8,946 nt of DNA, taken from NCBI GenBank assembly GCA_002293965.1, contig DBEG01000147.1, forward strand, positions 1 through 8,946, written 5' to 3'. Within the stretch, counting starts at the first letter, position 1. Each line of letters starts with the position of its first letter. Source of the stretch: Actinobacteria bacterium UBA912. GTDB taxonomy: Bacteria; Actinomycetota; Coriobacteriia; Anaerosomatales; UBA912. A program made the position numbers and the translations under genes. Positions 1 through 6,441 of the stretch are shown piece by piece. Below the pieces are notes generated by a model that was given only the letters and a program-made list of their open reading frames with translations, ran no database searches and had not been told where the DNA came from.

Positions 1-288
1 GTTGGCGTCCACATGGCATCCAGCGACGCGGGACACTTCTTCCAAACGCTCGGGGATGCGCCGTTCATGGCCGAGGAATACCCCAGTCCGTTGAATGAGG
101 CCATGTTAGCCAATGACCTCGGTTCGGCGGCTCTTCTTTGGTACCGGAGGGGCACCATTGCCAATACTTATGGCGAGAGCGTCAGCGATTTTGCTGTAAC
201 AAGTCTCTTCTACGATGACGGGATGCCAGGATATGACATTCTGATCGGTCCAAATCGAGTTCGAGTGGGTGCATTGAACGGCGATTAG
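1..288 (+). CDS. C-terminal part of an unrecognised protein (5' end outside window)
   Basis: This reading frame is open from the first base and ends at a TAG at 286-288. An ATG occurs at 13, but it has no Shine-Dalgarno-like sequence before it and the frame continues upstream, so I read this as the C-terminal ~95 residues of a longer protein. I do not recognise the family. The visible part is mixed and soluble-looking, with no membrane segment or cysteine motif. It has an acidic, aromatic stretch (FYDDGMPGYDILIGPNRV) that looks like paired beta strands near the C-terminus. The next gene begins about 140 nt downstream on the same strand. A short independent protein starting at 13 cannot be excluded. 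Confidence 0.5.
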   Translation, partial: VGVHMASSDAGHFFQTLGDAPFMAEEYPSPLNEAMLANDLGSAALLWYRRGTIANTYGESVSDFAVTSLFYDDGMPGYDILIGPNRVRVGALNGD

Positions 289-429
289 GGGTCACTCTTT
301 CGGCCCCGTAGACGGTTCTTCGACTACATCTCCCTCGGTTGACGGGGTAGTCTGAGCAGAGAAGTGTGTGTGGGGGTAGTGTATCGTGGACATGCGTATC
401 AACGTTGGGCGGGCCGCAAAGGACTCTTG

Positions 430-1167
430 GTGACTGACCAAAATATCATCGAGCAATTTGTTGAGCACCTGGCGTCGAGCACTCATCCTGGCCTCGTGGT
501 CAATCGTTGGCCTGATAAGGAGAACCGCCGCTCTCAGGATATTGATGCGATTGCCGGGCAATTTGCAATCGAGCATACGAGTATCGACACCGTCCCAGAC
601 CAGCGGATGCGTTCGGCACAGTTCAGGCAAGTCATCGGGGAGCTGGAGTCAGAGCTATCGCCGTTGCTTACAGCCGGACTGCGAATCACTCTTGAATGGG
701 AAGCTGTTGACAAGGGCCAAGATTGGCGGGCGATCAATCGGATGCTTCGAGAGTGGATTCTCAAGGAAGCTGAAGCATTGCCGGATGGGGGATCAACTGT
801 CCAATCGATTCCGGGAATCCCGTTTAGACTTCATGTAAACAAGGCAAGCGATAGACCACCAGGGCTAAGGTTCCGTCGATCCCCGCCGGATGACGACACG
901 CTACCTGGCAGGCTTCAAGCTCAACTGAGCCAGAAGTTGGCCAAGCTAGAGCCATATAGAGGGAAGGGATTCACGACCTTGCTGCTGATTGAGAGCTCTG
1001 ACCCGGCACTCATGTGCAAGGACTTGATGCTGGATTCGATACGGCATGCGTTCTCGAATCGCCTGCCGAACGGAGCAGATGTGGTTTGGTTCACCGACAC
1101 ATCTTTGCCGCAAGATATCGTATTCCATGACCTCACGAAGCATCTGAAGGGACGGTCAGACCAGTAA
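430..1167 (+). CDS. Hypothetical protein with PD-(D/E)xK-like N-terminal motif
   Basis: A complete gene for about 245 residues. I chose the GTG at 430 because AAAGGA (418-423) lies 6 nt before it and the product then starts TDQNIIEQFVEHLA. The frame is open back to a GTG at 364, but those 22 extra residues look non-coding and have no ribosome site. Residues 26-50 contain R-x-PD, then DIDAI (D37, D39), then a hydrophobic strand ending IEHT (E48, T50). This order resembles a degenerate PD-(D/E)xK nuclease core; that is inference. The C-terminal third contains a hydrophobic strand (FTTLLLIES), then LMLDSIRHAF and VVWFTDTSLP. I recall uncharacterised proteins with the same DIDAIAG..AIEHTSID block, but no assigned function. 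There is no signal peptide or membrane helix. Neighbours give no functional clue. Confidence 0.72.
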   Translation: MTDQNIIEQFVEHLASSTHPGLVVNRWPDKENRRSQDIDAIAGQFAIEHTSIDTVPDQRMRSAQFRQVIGELESELSPLLTAGLRITLEWEAVDKGQDWRAINRMLREWILKEAEALPDGGSTVQSIPGIPFRLHVNKASDRPPGLRFRRSPPDDDTLPGRLQAQLSQKLAKLEPYRGKGFTTLLLIESSDPALMCKDLMLDSIRHAFSNRLPNGADVVWFTDTSLPQDIVFHDLTKHLKGRSDQ

Positions 1168-1413
1168 CTTCATCCCGAAAGCAGCATTGTTCAGCCGCAA
1201 CCCTGTAGTTTCGGCGTCCGCGTGGTATCCCCTGCGGTGGTAAGCGCTGCCAGAACGACAGCAGGAGTGCCGTAGCAAAGTCCAGTTGGCCACCCATCAT
1301 TCCCCCCCCTCCAACCGCCGAGGAATGTGGTACCATCCCTCGTTGGTTTCGGCGTGTGACTCTCCCCGCCTCAATGATTCCGCCAGCCCTTATTCACTGA
1401 AAGGTCCTGCCAC
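1168..1413. other. Intergenic region without recognisable gene
   Basis: About 246 nt between the hypothetical gene and the NapH-like gene. I see no tRNA, riboswitch or T-tailed hairpin. A run of eight C residues occurs at 1302-1309. The only assignable element is the GAAAGG (1399-1404) that serves the downstream TTG start. A promoter for the NapH-like gene should lie here, but no hexamer pair stands out. Confidence 0.5.
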
Positions 1414-2424
1414 TTGAACGTGCTCGCCTATGCTCGCCAGGTAGTGTCCAGTCGATGGTTCATCAAAGGGATATTCTTCGTCATCTTCGTGTGGCTGTGT
1501 TGGCAATTGCTGCGCTTCACCCAGTGGGCTCGCGGATATGGCGAGTTCGTGCCTCGGCCGGAAGCGGTTGCGGGAATCCTGCCCATCGGGCACTTCACCA
1601 GCTTCATCGCGTGGCTGAAAGGCGGCGGGTGGGACACTCTCCTGCCGGCCGGACTCGTGATCATCATCGGGGCCATCGTCCTTTCGCTCCTGCTCAAGCG
1701 CGGGTTCTGTGGCTGGGTATGCCCCGTCGGGACTCTCTGGGAGTTCGCCTCGGCACTGGGACGCAAGGTCATGGGCAGAGGCAACTTCCGCCCTCCGCGC
1801 TGGCTCGACCGCTCCGCAATCGGCCTTCGGTACGTGCTCGCGGCGCTGTTCTTCGGCTGGCTGACCATGGTTTCTGTCGAAGAGGCGCTCTGGTTTCGCG
1901 AATTGCCGTACATGTGGGTCGCAGACATCAAGATCCTCGAAGGCTTCTTCCACCCGACCTTCATCGCAATCGTGCTGCTGACGTTCACCGTCTCGATGCT
2001 GCTAGGGCCGGTGTGGTGTCGCTGGCTCTGTCCGCTCGGCGGGCTGTACAGCATCTTTGGCCTGGCGTCGGTGTGTACCGTGGTGCGCGATGAGACCAAG
2101 TGTGTGAACTGCCGAAAGTGCTCCCGCGCGTGTCACGCGTTCGTCGACGTCCACACAGCTCGCGATGTGCGCGCGGTCGAGTGCGACGGGTGCATGGACT
2201 GCGTGAAGGTCTGCCCGGTCGACGATTGCATCACACCACGCGTTGCCCGGAAATGGCGCTTCCCTGCGTGGATCTGGCCACTCGCGGTGGCCGGCGTATG
2301 GTTCGCTATCTGGGCGACCGCCGAGCTGACCGGCAACTGGGACACTACGATCCCGATCGACACCTTCCGCGCGGTCATCCAGTCCGGGTTACTCGAAGAG
2401 ACGACGCCTGGCGGGATATTCTGA
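1414..2424 (+). CDS. NapH/YccM-like membrane 4Fe-4S ferredoxin
   Basis: An integral membrane iron-sulfur protein of the NapH/MauN/YccM class. Family members pass electrons from the quinol pool to a periplasmic or extracytoplasmic partner. Hydrophobic segments lie near residues 17-34, 76-94, 136-153, 180-200 and 281-300. Two family-typical CxxxCP motifs are present (C99/C103 and C202/C206). Two ferredoxin clusters follow: C230-x2-C-x2-C-x3-C240 and C257-x2-C-x2-C-x3-C267-P. The first cluster is followed by His rather than the usual Pro. The start is a TTG at 1414 with GAAAGG (1399-1404) 9 nt before it; a GTG at 1420 is the alternative. The length (336 aa) is within the usual range. No catalytic subunit, cytochrome or FMN-binding partner is adjacent, so the electron acceptor is unknown and I give no gene symbol. 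Confidence 0.88.
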   Translation: MNVLAYARQVVSSRWFIKGIFFVIFVWLCWQLLRFTQWARGYGEFVPRPEAVAGILPIGHFTSFIAWLKGGGWDTLLPAGLVIIIGAIVLSLLLKRGFCGWVCPVGTLWEFASALGRKVMGRGNFRPPRWLDRSAIGLRYVLAALFFGWLTMVSVEEALWFRELPYMWVADIKILEGFFHPTFIAIVLLTFTVSMLLGPVWCRWLCPLGGLYSIFGLASVCTVVRDETKCVNCRKCSRACHAFVDVHTARDVRAVECDGCMDCVKVCPVDDCITPRVARKWRFPAWIWPLAVAGVWFAIWATAELTGNWDTTIPIDTFRAVIQSGLLEETTPGGIF

Positions 2425-2468
2425 TCGAGGCAGCCTTATGCTTGCCCCAATGCCGAGTCGGATGTACA

Positions 2469-2500
2469 ATGGTTGCGAAATGGTTGCATATTGAAACCAT
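2469..2500. promoter_or_regulatory. Candidate autoregulatory operator of the fitAB-like pair
   Basis: ATGGTTGC occurs twice, at 2469-2476 and 2480-2487, so the copies are 11 bp apart, about one helical turn. An inverted copy, AACCAT, lies at 2495-2500. The cluster ends just before the antitoxin's ribosome site (GGAGGG, 2501-2506). RHH antitoxins usually bind such repeated short sites over their own promoter. That this is the operator is inferred from position and symmetry. Confidence 0.45.
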
Positions 2501-2512
2501 GGAGGGACCATC

Positions 2513-2755
2513 ATGCCGAACATAACGGTCAAAAGCATCCCAGACGAGCTCTACGAGCGTATCAGGCGAAGCGCTACCGAGCATCGGCGGAGCATGAACA
2601 AAGAGATCATCCACTGCCTTGAGCGCGCATTGCTCCCCAGGCGAGAGGACCCTACCGCCTTCCTGGCTCGCGCCGATGCCCTGCGCAGACAGAGCAACCT
2701 CCCGCCGCTGACTGACGATATCCTTCGGCAGGCGAAAGCCGAGGGGCGTAAGTGA
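2513..2755 (+). CDS. FitA-like ribbon-helix-helix antitoxin
   Basis: An 80-residue antitoxin that should bind and neutralise the PIN toxin encoded next and repress their shared promoter. The N-terminus (PNITVKSIPDELYERIRRSA...SMNKEII) is a typical ribbon-helix-helix: a beta strand at about residues 2-8, then two helices at about 10-23 and 27-40. The C-terminal half, rich in charge and Leu/Pro, would be the toxin-binding tail. The ATG at 2513 is preceded by GGAGGG at 2501-2506 with 6 nt spacing. The stop TGA overlaps the toxin's GTG by 4 nt, indicating translational coupling. The family is FitA/VapB-like (COG4691 type); the exact subfamily is uncertain. Confidence 0.88.
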   Translation: MPNITVKSIPDELYERIRRSATEHRRSMNKEIIHCLERALLPRREDPTAFLARADALRRQSNLPPLTDDILRQAKAEGRK

Positions 2756-3153
2756 TCGTCGTTGATACGAACCTGATCGCATACCTGCTACTGGGCGGGG
2801 AGAAGACGGAGCAGGCCAGATCGATTGTCGAGCGGGACACGCAGTGGGCCGCACCACTGTTGTGGAGGAGCGAATTCCGGAGTGTATTGGCAATGTTCAT
2901 GAGGCGCGGAGCACTGACCTCGGGCGCAGCGATCGAATTCATGCAAGAGGCAGAGACGCTGATGCAGGACGGAGAGTACCAGGTGGATTCGCGAAGGGTC
3001 TTGGAGCTGGTGGAGTCCTCGAAGTGCTCCGCGTATGACTGCGAGTTCGTCGCGCTGGCCCGACATCTTTCGGTTCCGCTGGTGACCTCTGACAAGCAGA
3101 TACTCAGCGAATTCCCCGACACGGCCGTATCGATCGAAGAATACCGGCCCTGA
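2752..3153 (+). CDS. PIN-domain ribonuclease toxin (FitB/VapC family)
   Basis: A 133-residue PIN-domain toxin, expected to be a Mg/Mn-dependent endoribonuclease cutting RNA in the cytoplasm when not held by its antitoxin. The four conserved acidic positions are visible: D5 in VVDTN, E41 in RSEF, D96 in SAYDCEFVALA and D114 in TSDKQI. The domain is therefore likely intact and active. It starts with GTG at 2752, inside the antitoxin stop, with GAGGGG (2741-2746) 5 nt upstream. The gene ends 26 nt before the stop of the convergent nikO gene, and I see no clear hairpin between them. The RNA target cannot be told from the sequence. Confidence 0.9.
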   Translation: MIVVDTNLIAYLLLGGEKTEQARSIVERDTQWAAPLLWRSEFRSVLAMFMRRGALTSGAAIEFMQEAETLMQDGEYQVDSRRVLELVESSKCSAYDCEFVALARHLSVPLVTSDKQILSEFPDTAVSIEEYRP

Positions 3154-3179
3154 CCAGCGCAATCCCCGCCGAGAAGCCC

Positions 3180-3932
3180 TCATTCGCCCCCACACAAAGG
3201 GCACCCCTGCATGCCCAGCGGCTTCTCCAGACCGCTCGCTTCCAGCAAGCTGTCATCGCCGAAGATCGCCCGGGTCGGCCCGTCGGCGGTCACCGTCCCC
3301 GCGCTCATGACGATCGTCCGCTCGCATAGCTCCAGCGCCAGGTCGAGGTCGTGCGTGGCCACGACCTTGGTGTGCTCGAATCCGGCCAAAAGCTCAATGA
3401 GCCTGCGACGCGCCTTGGGGTCGAGGTTGGAGGAGGGCTCGTCCATGATCAGGATGTTGGGGCAAAGCGCCAACGCCGAGGCGATCGCCACCGCTCGCTT
3501 CTCGCCGCCGGAGAGCCTGTAGGGCGGCCTGTCGGCGAGGTGCGTCGCGCCGACTCTCGCGAGCGCTTCGGTGACACGCGATGCGACCTCCTCGGCAGGT
3601 AAGCGGTGGTTCACGGGGCCGAACGCGACGTCCTCGTAGACCGTGGGCATGAAGAGCTGGTCGTCGGGGTCTTGGAAGACGACGCCGATCGCTTTGCGGA
3701 TGTCGGCGAGTGTCTCGCGCGTGATCGGCACTTCGCCGATGCGGACCTGGCCGCCCGTGGGCCGCAGGAAGCCGGTGAGCTGCAGAAGCAGCGTGGACTT
3801 GCCGGCGCCATTCGCCCCGACGATCGCCACCGACTCGCCGTGGCCAAGGCGGAACGAGACGTCGTCGAGCGCGCGTGTGCCGTCGGGGTAGACGAAGGAC
3901 AGACCGGTCGCTTCGATGCTGTGGTGGCTCAT
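3180..3932 (-). CDS. nikO: Nickel/cobalt ECF transporter ATP-binding protein
   Basis: The cytoplasmic ATPase (250 aa) of the nickel or cobalt energy-coupling-factor importer, CbiO/NikO/EcfA family. All ABC motifs are present: Walker A GANGAGKST at 39-47, Q-loop Q87 in FQDPDDQLF, signature LSGGE at 140-144, Walker B ILIMDE at 160-165, D-loop SNLD at 168-171 and switch His H194. The ATG at 3932 overlaps the nikQ stop by 4 nt (ATGA) and GGGAG lies 7 nt upstream, so it is coupled to nikQ. The last residues are GCPLCGGE, a CxxC tail not part of the standard fold. I chose the nickel name because nikR heads the operon; CbiO (cobalt) is the alternative, since the ATPase itself does not decide the metal. 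Confidence 0.93.
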   Translation of the reverse strand: MSHHSIEATGLSFVYPDGTRALDDVSFRLGHGESVAIVGANGAGKSTLLLQLTGFLRPTGGQVRIGEVPITRETLADIRKAIGVVFQDPDDQLFMPTVYEDVAFGPVNHRLPAEEVASRVTEALARVGATHLADRPPYRLSGGEKRAVAIASALALCPNILIMDEPSSNLDPKARRRLIELLAGFEHTKVVATHDLDLALELCERTIVMSAGTVTADGPTRAIFGDDSLLEASGLEKPLGMQGCPLCGGE

Positions 3933-4741
3933 GATAGTGCTCCCGTCATCAGTCTGCCGATGTAGAGCGGCACGTCGATCAATCTGAAGGTGAGAAAAGC
4001 AGCCGACCAGCCGAGTACGTGGCCGACATCGCGGACCGAGAGGCGCAGGTCGACGTTGGCCCGCACGTGCCCGTCGAACCCTCGGGCCAGCATCGCCTGG
4101 TAGATCCGCTGTGCGCGCGCGTGGGTGCGAAGCAGTAGGTGGCCGAGCATGTTCACGTAGACTTTGAGCCCCATCCCGCGAGCCCCGTGGGAGCGCAGCG
4201 AGCGGGCGCGCGCCATGCGCATGACCTGGTCGCCGAGGACGAAGATGTAACGGTACAGAAGCAGCATCTGCGTCGCGAGCACGTCAGGAACGCCGAGCCG
4301 CTCGAGCGCCATGCACACGCTGTGGAAACTCGTCGTGGCGATCAGCGCCAGCGCCGCGAAGGTGGTCAGGAAGAAGCGCAGCATGATCGAGGTGAACGAG
4401 ACCCACCCGCCCGAGATGCCGATCTCGCCTAAGAAGAGCACGATCTCGCGGTCGAAGAACGGGTTGAAGATGCCCACGAGGAGCGCGAACGGCGCCACCG
4501 CGACGAGCTTCCGCACCAGGAAGCGGACGGGCAGGCCGCCCTCGAGCGTCAGGTACATCGGGTAGAGCAGGAAGGGAAGCATAGGCGCGACGGCGTGCGG
4601 CGGGAATGAGATCACGCACACGAGGAACACGAACGTGGTCACCACTTTCGCACGCGGATCGAGGCGATGCACCGCCGTGTCCCTGTAGGCGAGCTGGTCG
4701 AGCCGCCCGAGGTCGTATATCCCTTCCTGGATCGATGGCAT
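3929..4741 (-). CDS. nikQ: Nickel/cobalt ECF transporter transmembrane protein
   Basis: The T component (270 aa, CbiQ/NikQ/EcfT family) that couples ATP hydrolysis to toppling of the metal-binding S component in the membrane. The N-terminus has the family-like HRLDPRAK (25-32). Hydrophobic segments follow at about 33-48, 50-65, 78-95 and 114-138, with another near 240-262. The two Ala-Arg-Ser/Gly coupling motifs that contact the ATPases are visible as ARS at 179-181 and ARG at 219-221 (MLARGF). The start ATG lies 15 nt after the nikR stop. Its only upstream purine tract is AAGGGG about 11 nt away, so it may depend on translation of nikR. The stop overlaps the nikO start. Confidence 0.92.
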   Translation of the reverse strand: MPSIQEGIYDLGRLDQLAYRDTAVHRLDPRAKVVTTFVFLVCVISFPPHAVAPMLPFLLYPMYLTLEGGLPVRFLVRKLVAVAPFALLVGIFNPFFDREIVLFLGEIGISGGWVSFTSIMLRFFLTTFAALALIATTSFHSVCMALERLGVPDVLATQMLLLYRYIFVLGDQVMRMARARSLRSHGARGMGLKVYVNMLGHLLLRTHARAQRIYQAMLARGFDGHVRANVDLRLSVRDVGHVLGWSAAFLTFRLIDVPLYIGRLMTGALS

Positions 4742-4756
4742 CGTGCAGCAAGCCCC

Positions 4757-5176
4757 TTACGATATACCTTCGCCGGTGGTTGTAGCGACGAACTTGCCGT
4801 GCTTCACGCCTTTAGTGCCGATAAGCTCGCTTGCGATACGCCCGATCTTCTCGACCTTGCCGCGCAGGATCACGACTTCGAGGCAGTGGTGAGCGTCGAG
4901 GTGGACGTGCAGCGAGGAGATGATCGCGTCGTGGTGGTCGTGCTGGTGCTCGGTGAGCTTCTCGGCGAGGTCCGCCGAATGATGGTCGTAGACCAGGGTG
5001 ACCGTGCCCACGGCCAGCGCCTGGTCATCGCGCCACTCCTCCTCGACCAAGGCGTTGCGGATGAGGTCGCGGATAGCCTCGGAGCGGTTGGAGTAGCCCT
5101 TCTCGGCGATCAGTGTGTCGAAGCGGGCGAGCAGACTTTCATCTGCCGAGATGCCGAATCTGACGATCTGTGACAC
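4757..5176 (-). CDS. nikR: Nickel-responsive transcriptional regulator NikR
   Basis: A 139-residue nickel sensor that represses nickel uptake genes when nickel is plentiful. The N-terminal ribbon-helix-helix (VRFGISADESLLARFD...GYSNRSEAIRDLIRNAL) binds DNA. The C-terminal ACT-like domain carries the high-affinity nickel site. By alignment to the E. coli protein from memory, H79, H90, H92 (in LHVHLD) and C98 (HCLEVVILRG) match the ligands H76, H87, H89 and C95. An extra His-rich stretch (HQHDHHD, 77-83) is also typical. The start is a GTG at 5176 with AAGGAGGT (centred about 5185) 5 nt upstream. It heads the nikR-nikQ-nikO minus-strand operon and faces nikMN, so it probably controls both. Confidence 0.95.
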   Translation of the reverse strand: MSQIVRFGISADESLLARFDTLIAEKGYSNRSEAIRDLIRNALVEEEWRDDQALAVGTVTLVYDHHSADLAEKLTEHQHDHHDAIISSLHVHLDAHHCLEVVILRGKVEKIGRIASELIGTKGVKHGKFVATTTGEGIS

Positions 5177-5190
5177 GGCCTACCTCCTTC

Positions 5191-5212
5191 TGACGCATTT
5201 GACGCTTGACGG
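5191..5212. repeat. Triple TGACGS direct repeat in the nikR leader
   Basis: TGACGC (5191-5196), TGACGC (5200-5205) and TGACGG (5207-5212) follow one another in the same orientation. They lie immediately upstream of the nikR ribosome site. The last copy is part of TTGACG, the proposed -35 box of nikMN. They could be a regulator site or chance duplication. Confidence 0.4.
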
Positions 5213-5234
5213 TGCGCGCCCGGGCGAATAATCT
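5206..5234 (+). promoter_or_regulatory. Candidate sigma-70 promoter for nikMN
   Basis: TTGACG at 5206-5211 matches the -35 consensus at five of six positions. After a 17-nt spacer, TAATCT (5229-5234) is a moderate -10; the overlapping AATAAT (5227-5232) is a better hexamer with a 15-nt spacer. Transcription would start near 5241, giving a leader of about 94 nt before the nikMN ATG at 5335. Confidence 0.4.
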
Positions 5235-5246
5235 GGCTGATGCAGG

Positions 5247-5273
5247 GTAACACGTTTTTGGGAACAGTAGCAC
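5247..5273. promoter_or_regulatory. Candidate NikR-binding half-sites
   Basis: GTAACAC (5247-5253) and GTAGCAC (5267-5273) are separated by 13 nt and lie just downstream of the proposed nikMN start site, where a bound repressor would block transcription. The first is identical to one arm of the GTGTTAC-N13/14-GTAACAC palindrome described for NikR in some other bacteria. Here the two copies are direct, not inverted, so the assignment rests on half-site match and position only. Confidence 0.35.
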
Positions 5274-5334
5274 AAATCGGATGGCGCGTCACATTCGGAC
5301 CGGTCGATCCGGCAGTCGATCAAGGAGGCACGAT

Positions 5335-6375
5335 ATGCACATGGCGGACGCTCTACTCTCACCACCGGTGGCCGGGGTGATGCTCGCGGCGACTGCGGGC
5401 ACGGCGGCCTGGTGCATAAAACGCGTGCGGGAGGACATGGACGAGCGGATCGTACCGCTCATGGGCGTCGCGGGTGCGCTGGTCTTCTCGGCGCAGATGC
5501 TGAACTTCACGATCCCGGGAACCGGGTCGAGCGGGCACCTGGGCGGCGGTTTGCTGCTTGCAGCCCTGCTCGGACCGCACGCGGCGTTCCTCGTCATGGT
5601 CTCGATACTCGTGATCCAGGGGCTCTTCTTCGCCGATGGCGGGCTGCTCGCCTTAGGCGCGAACATCTTCAACCTCGGGTTCTTCCCCGCTTTCATCGGT
5701 TACGCACTCATCTATCGCCGCATTGTGGGGGATGACCCGACGGTCCGAAGGCTCTTCATCGGCGGCGTGCTGGGTGCGGTGGTCGGATTGCAGCTCGGGG
5801 CCTTTGGCGTGGTGGCGCAGACGGCGCTTTCCGGCGTCACCGAGCTGCCCTTTACCGCATTCCTCGCGATGATGCTGCCTATCCACCTGCCCATCGGGAT
5901 CATCGAAGGGATCGTGACCGCTGGGATCCTGGCGTTCATCCTCAAGGCACAACCCGAGCTGATCGCCGCGGGCGCCAGGCGCGCCGGGATCGAGCCGCCC
6001 AGGACGAGGCGGGTGGCCGTCGGACTCCTGGTCGCTGCGGTTCTCGGGGCGTCGATGGTGGCGTGGTTCGCCTCGGCAAGTCCGGACGGACTCGACTGGT
6101 CGATGGAGCGCGTAGCCGGAACCGCCGAGATACGCGGCGCCTCGACCCCGCTGCATGAGGCGGTCGGCGAGGTGCAGCAGCGACTTGCGTTCCTTCCCGG
6201 CTACGGCTTCCGCGCGGCGCCCGATGCGCCTGCGGAGCCTAGCGGCGCGACGCAGTGGCCCGCCGTCAGCGAGGAGACGAGTGTCGCCGGTGCAGCGGGT
6301 GTGGCGATGACGCTCGGGGTCCTGCTCGCGATGGGGCTGCTGTTCAAGTGGCGGGCGAGCAGACGGGAGCGGTAG
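5335..6375 (+). CDS. nikMN: Nickel ECF transporter S component, NikM-NikN fusion
   Basis: The membrane substrate-binding component (346 aa) of the nickel/cobalt ECF importer. The start is the ATG at 5335: AAGGAGG lies 7-8 nt before it and the product begins MHMADALLSP. The processed N-terminus with His2 is a metal ligand in this family. A second expected ligand, H68, sits in SSGHLGGG. Several transmembrane helices fill residues 10-210. The C-terminal 120 residues add a helix (about 226-246), the NikN-like SPDGLDWSMERV (249-260) and a final helix (about 318-337) before a basic tail. This is a fused NikN domain. The gene is divergent from nikR-nikQ-nikO with 158 bp between starts. Cobalt (CbiMN) is possible, but the NikR neighbour favours nickel. 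Confidence 0.93.
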   Translation: MHMADALLSPPVAGVMLAATAGTAAWCIKRVREDMDERIVPLMGVAGALVFSAQMLNFTIPGTGSSGHLGGGLLLAALLGPHAAFLVMVSILVIQGLFFADGGLLALGANIFNLGFFPAFIGYALIYRRIVGDDPTVRRLFIGGVLGAVVGLQLGAFGVVAQTALSGVTELPFTAFLAMMLPIHLPIGIIEGIVTAGILAFILKAQPELIAAGARRAGIEPPRTRRVAVGLLVAAVLGASMVAWFASASPDGLDWSMERVAGTAEIRGASTPLHEAVGEVQQRLAFLPGYGFRAAPDAPAEPSGATQWPAVSEETSVAGAAGVAMTLGVLLAMGLLFKWRASRRER

Positions 6376-6406
6376 GGAGCGGGGGAGACCGGCCGACGCG
6401 CCCTGC

Positions 6407-6435
6407 TTGCGAATATAGGCGGTATCATATATGAT
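6407..6435 (+). promoter_or_regulatory. Promoter of the PIN toxin / RHH antitoxin operon
   Basis: TTGCGA (6407-6412), a 17-nt spacer and TATGAT (6430-6435) form a good sigma-70-type pair. The expected transcription start, 6-7 nt after the -10, falls on or next to the toxin ATG at 6442. The -10 is the right half of a palindrome (separate entry). Confidence 0.6.
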
Positions 6436-6439
6436 ACCG
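6420..6439. promoter_or_regulatory. Perfect 20-bp palindrome, probable TA operator
   Basis: CGGTATCATA (6420-6429) is followed directly by its exact reverse complement TATGATACCG (6430-6439). It covers the -10 box and the spacer next to it, and ends 2 nt before the toxin start codon. This is a standard place for an autoregulatory RHH antitoxin to bind; the binding protein is inferred to be the product of 6864-7100. Confidence 0.65.
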
Positions 6440-6441
6440 TC

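Noticed and set aside
364..429. GTG 364 as start of the hypothetical protein
   Set aside because: There is no ribosome site and the 22 residues look random. GTG 430 has AAAGGA at 6 nt and starts where I recall homologues starting.
292..630. 112-residue minus-strand open frame
   Set aside because: It lies opposite the hypothetical gene at 430-1167, has no ribosome site, and its translation has no recognisable motif.
1302..1309. Run of eight C as a phase-variation tract
   Set aside because: It lies about 100 nt upstream of the nearest gene and not between recognisable promoter hexamers, so a switch is not supported.
3606..3965. Plus-strand open frame opposite nikO
   Set aside because: It is the shadow of a conserved ABC ATPase and its translation is rich in Asp/Arg/Val without a fold.
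5281..5334. ATG 5281 as start of nikMN
   Set aside because: The family needs MH(M) at the mature N-terminus for metal binding, and AAGGAGG sits directly before ATG 5335.
5177..5334. Cobalamin riboswitch upstream of the CbiM-family gene
   Set aside because: No GCCACTG-type B12 element or matching stems are seen in this interval, it is short, and NikR is adjacent.
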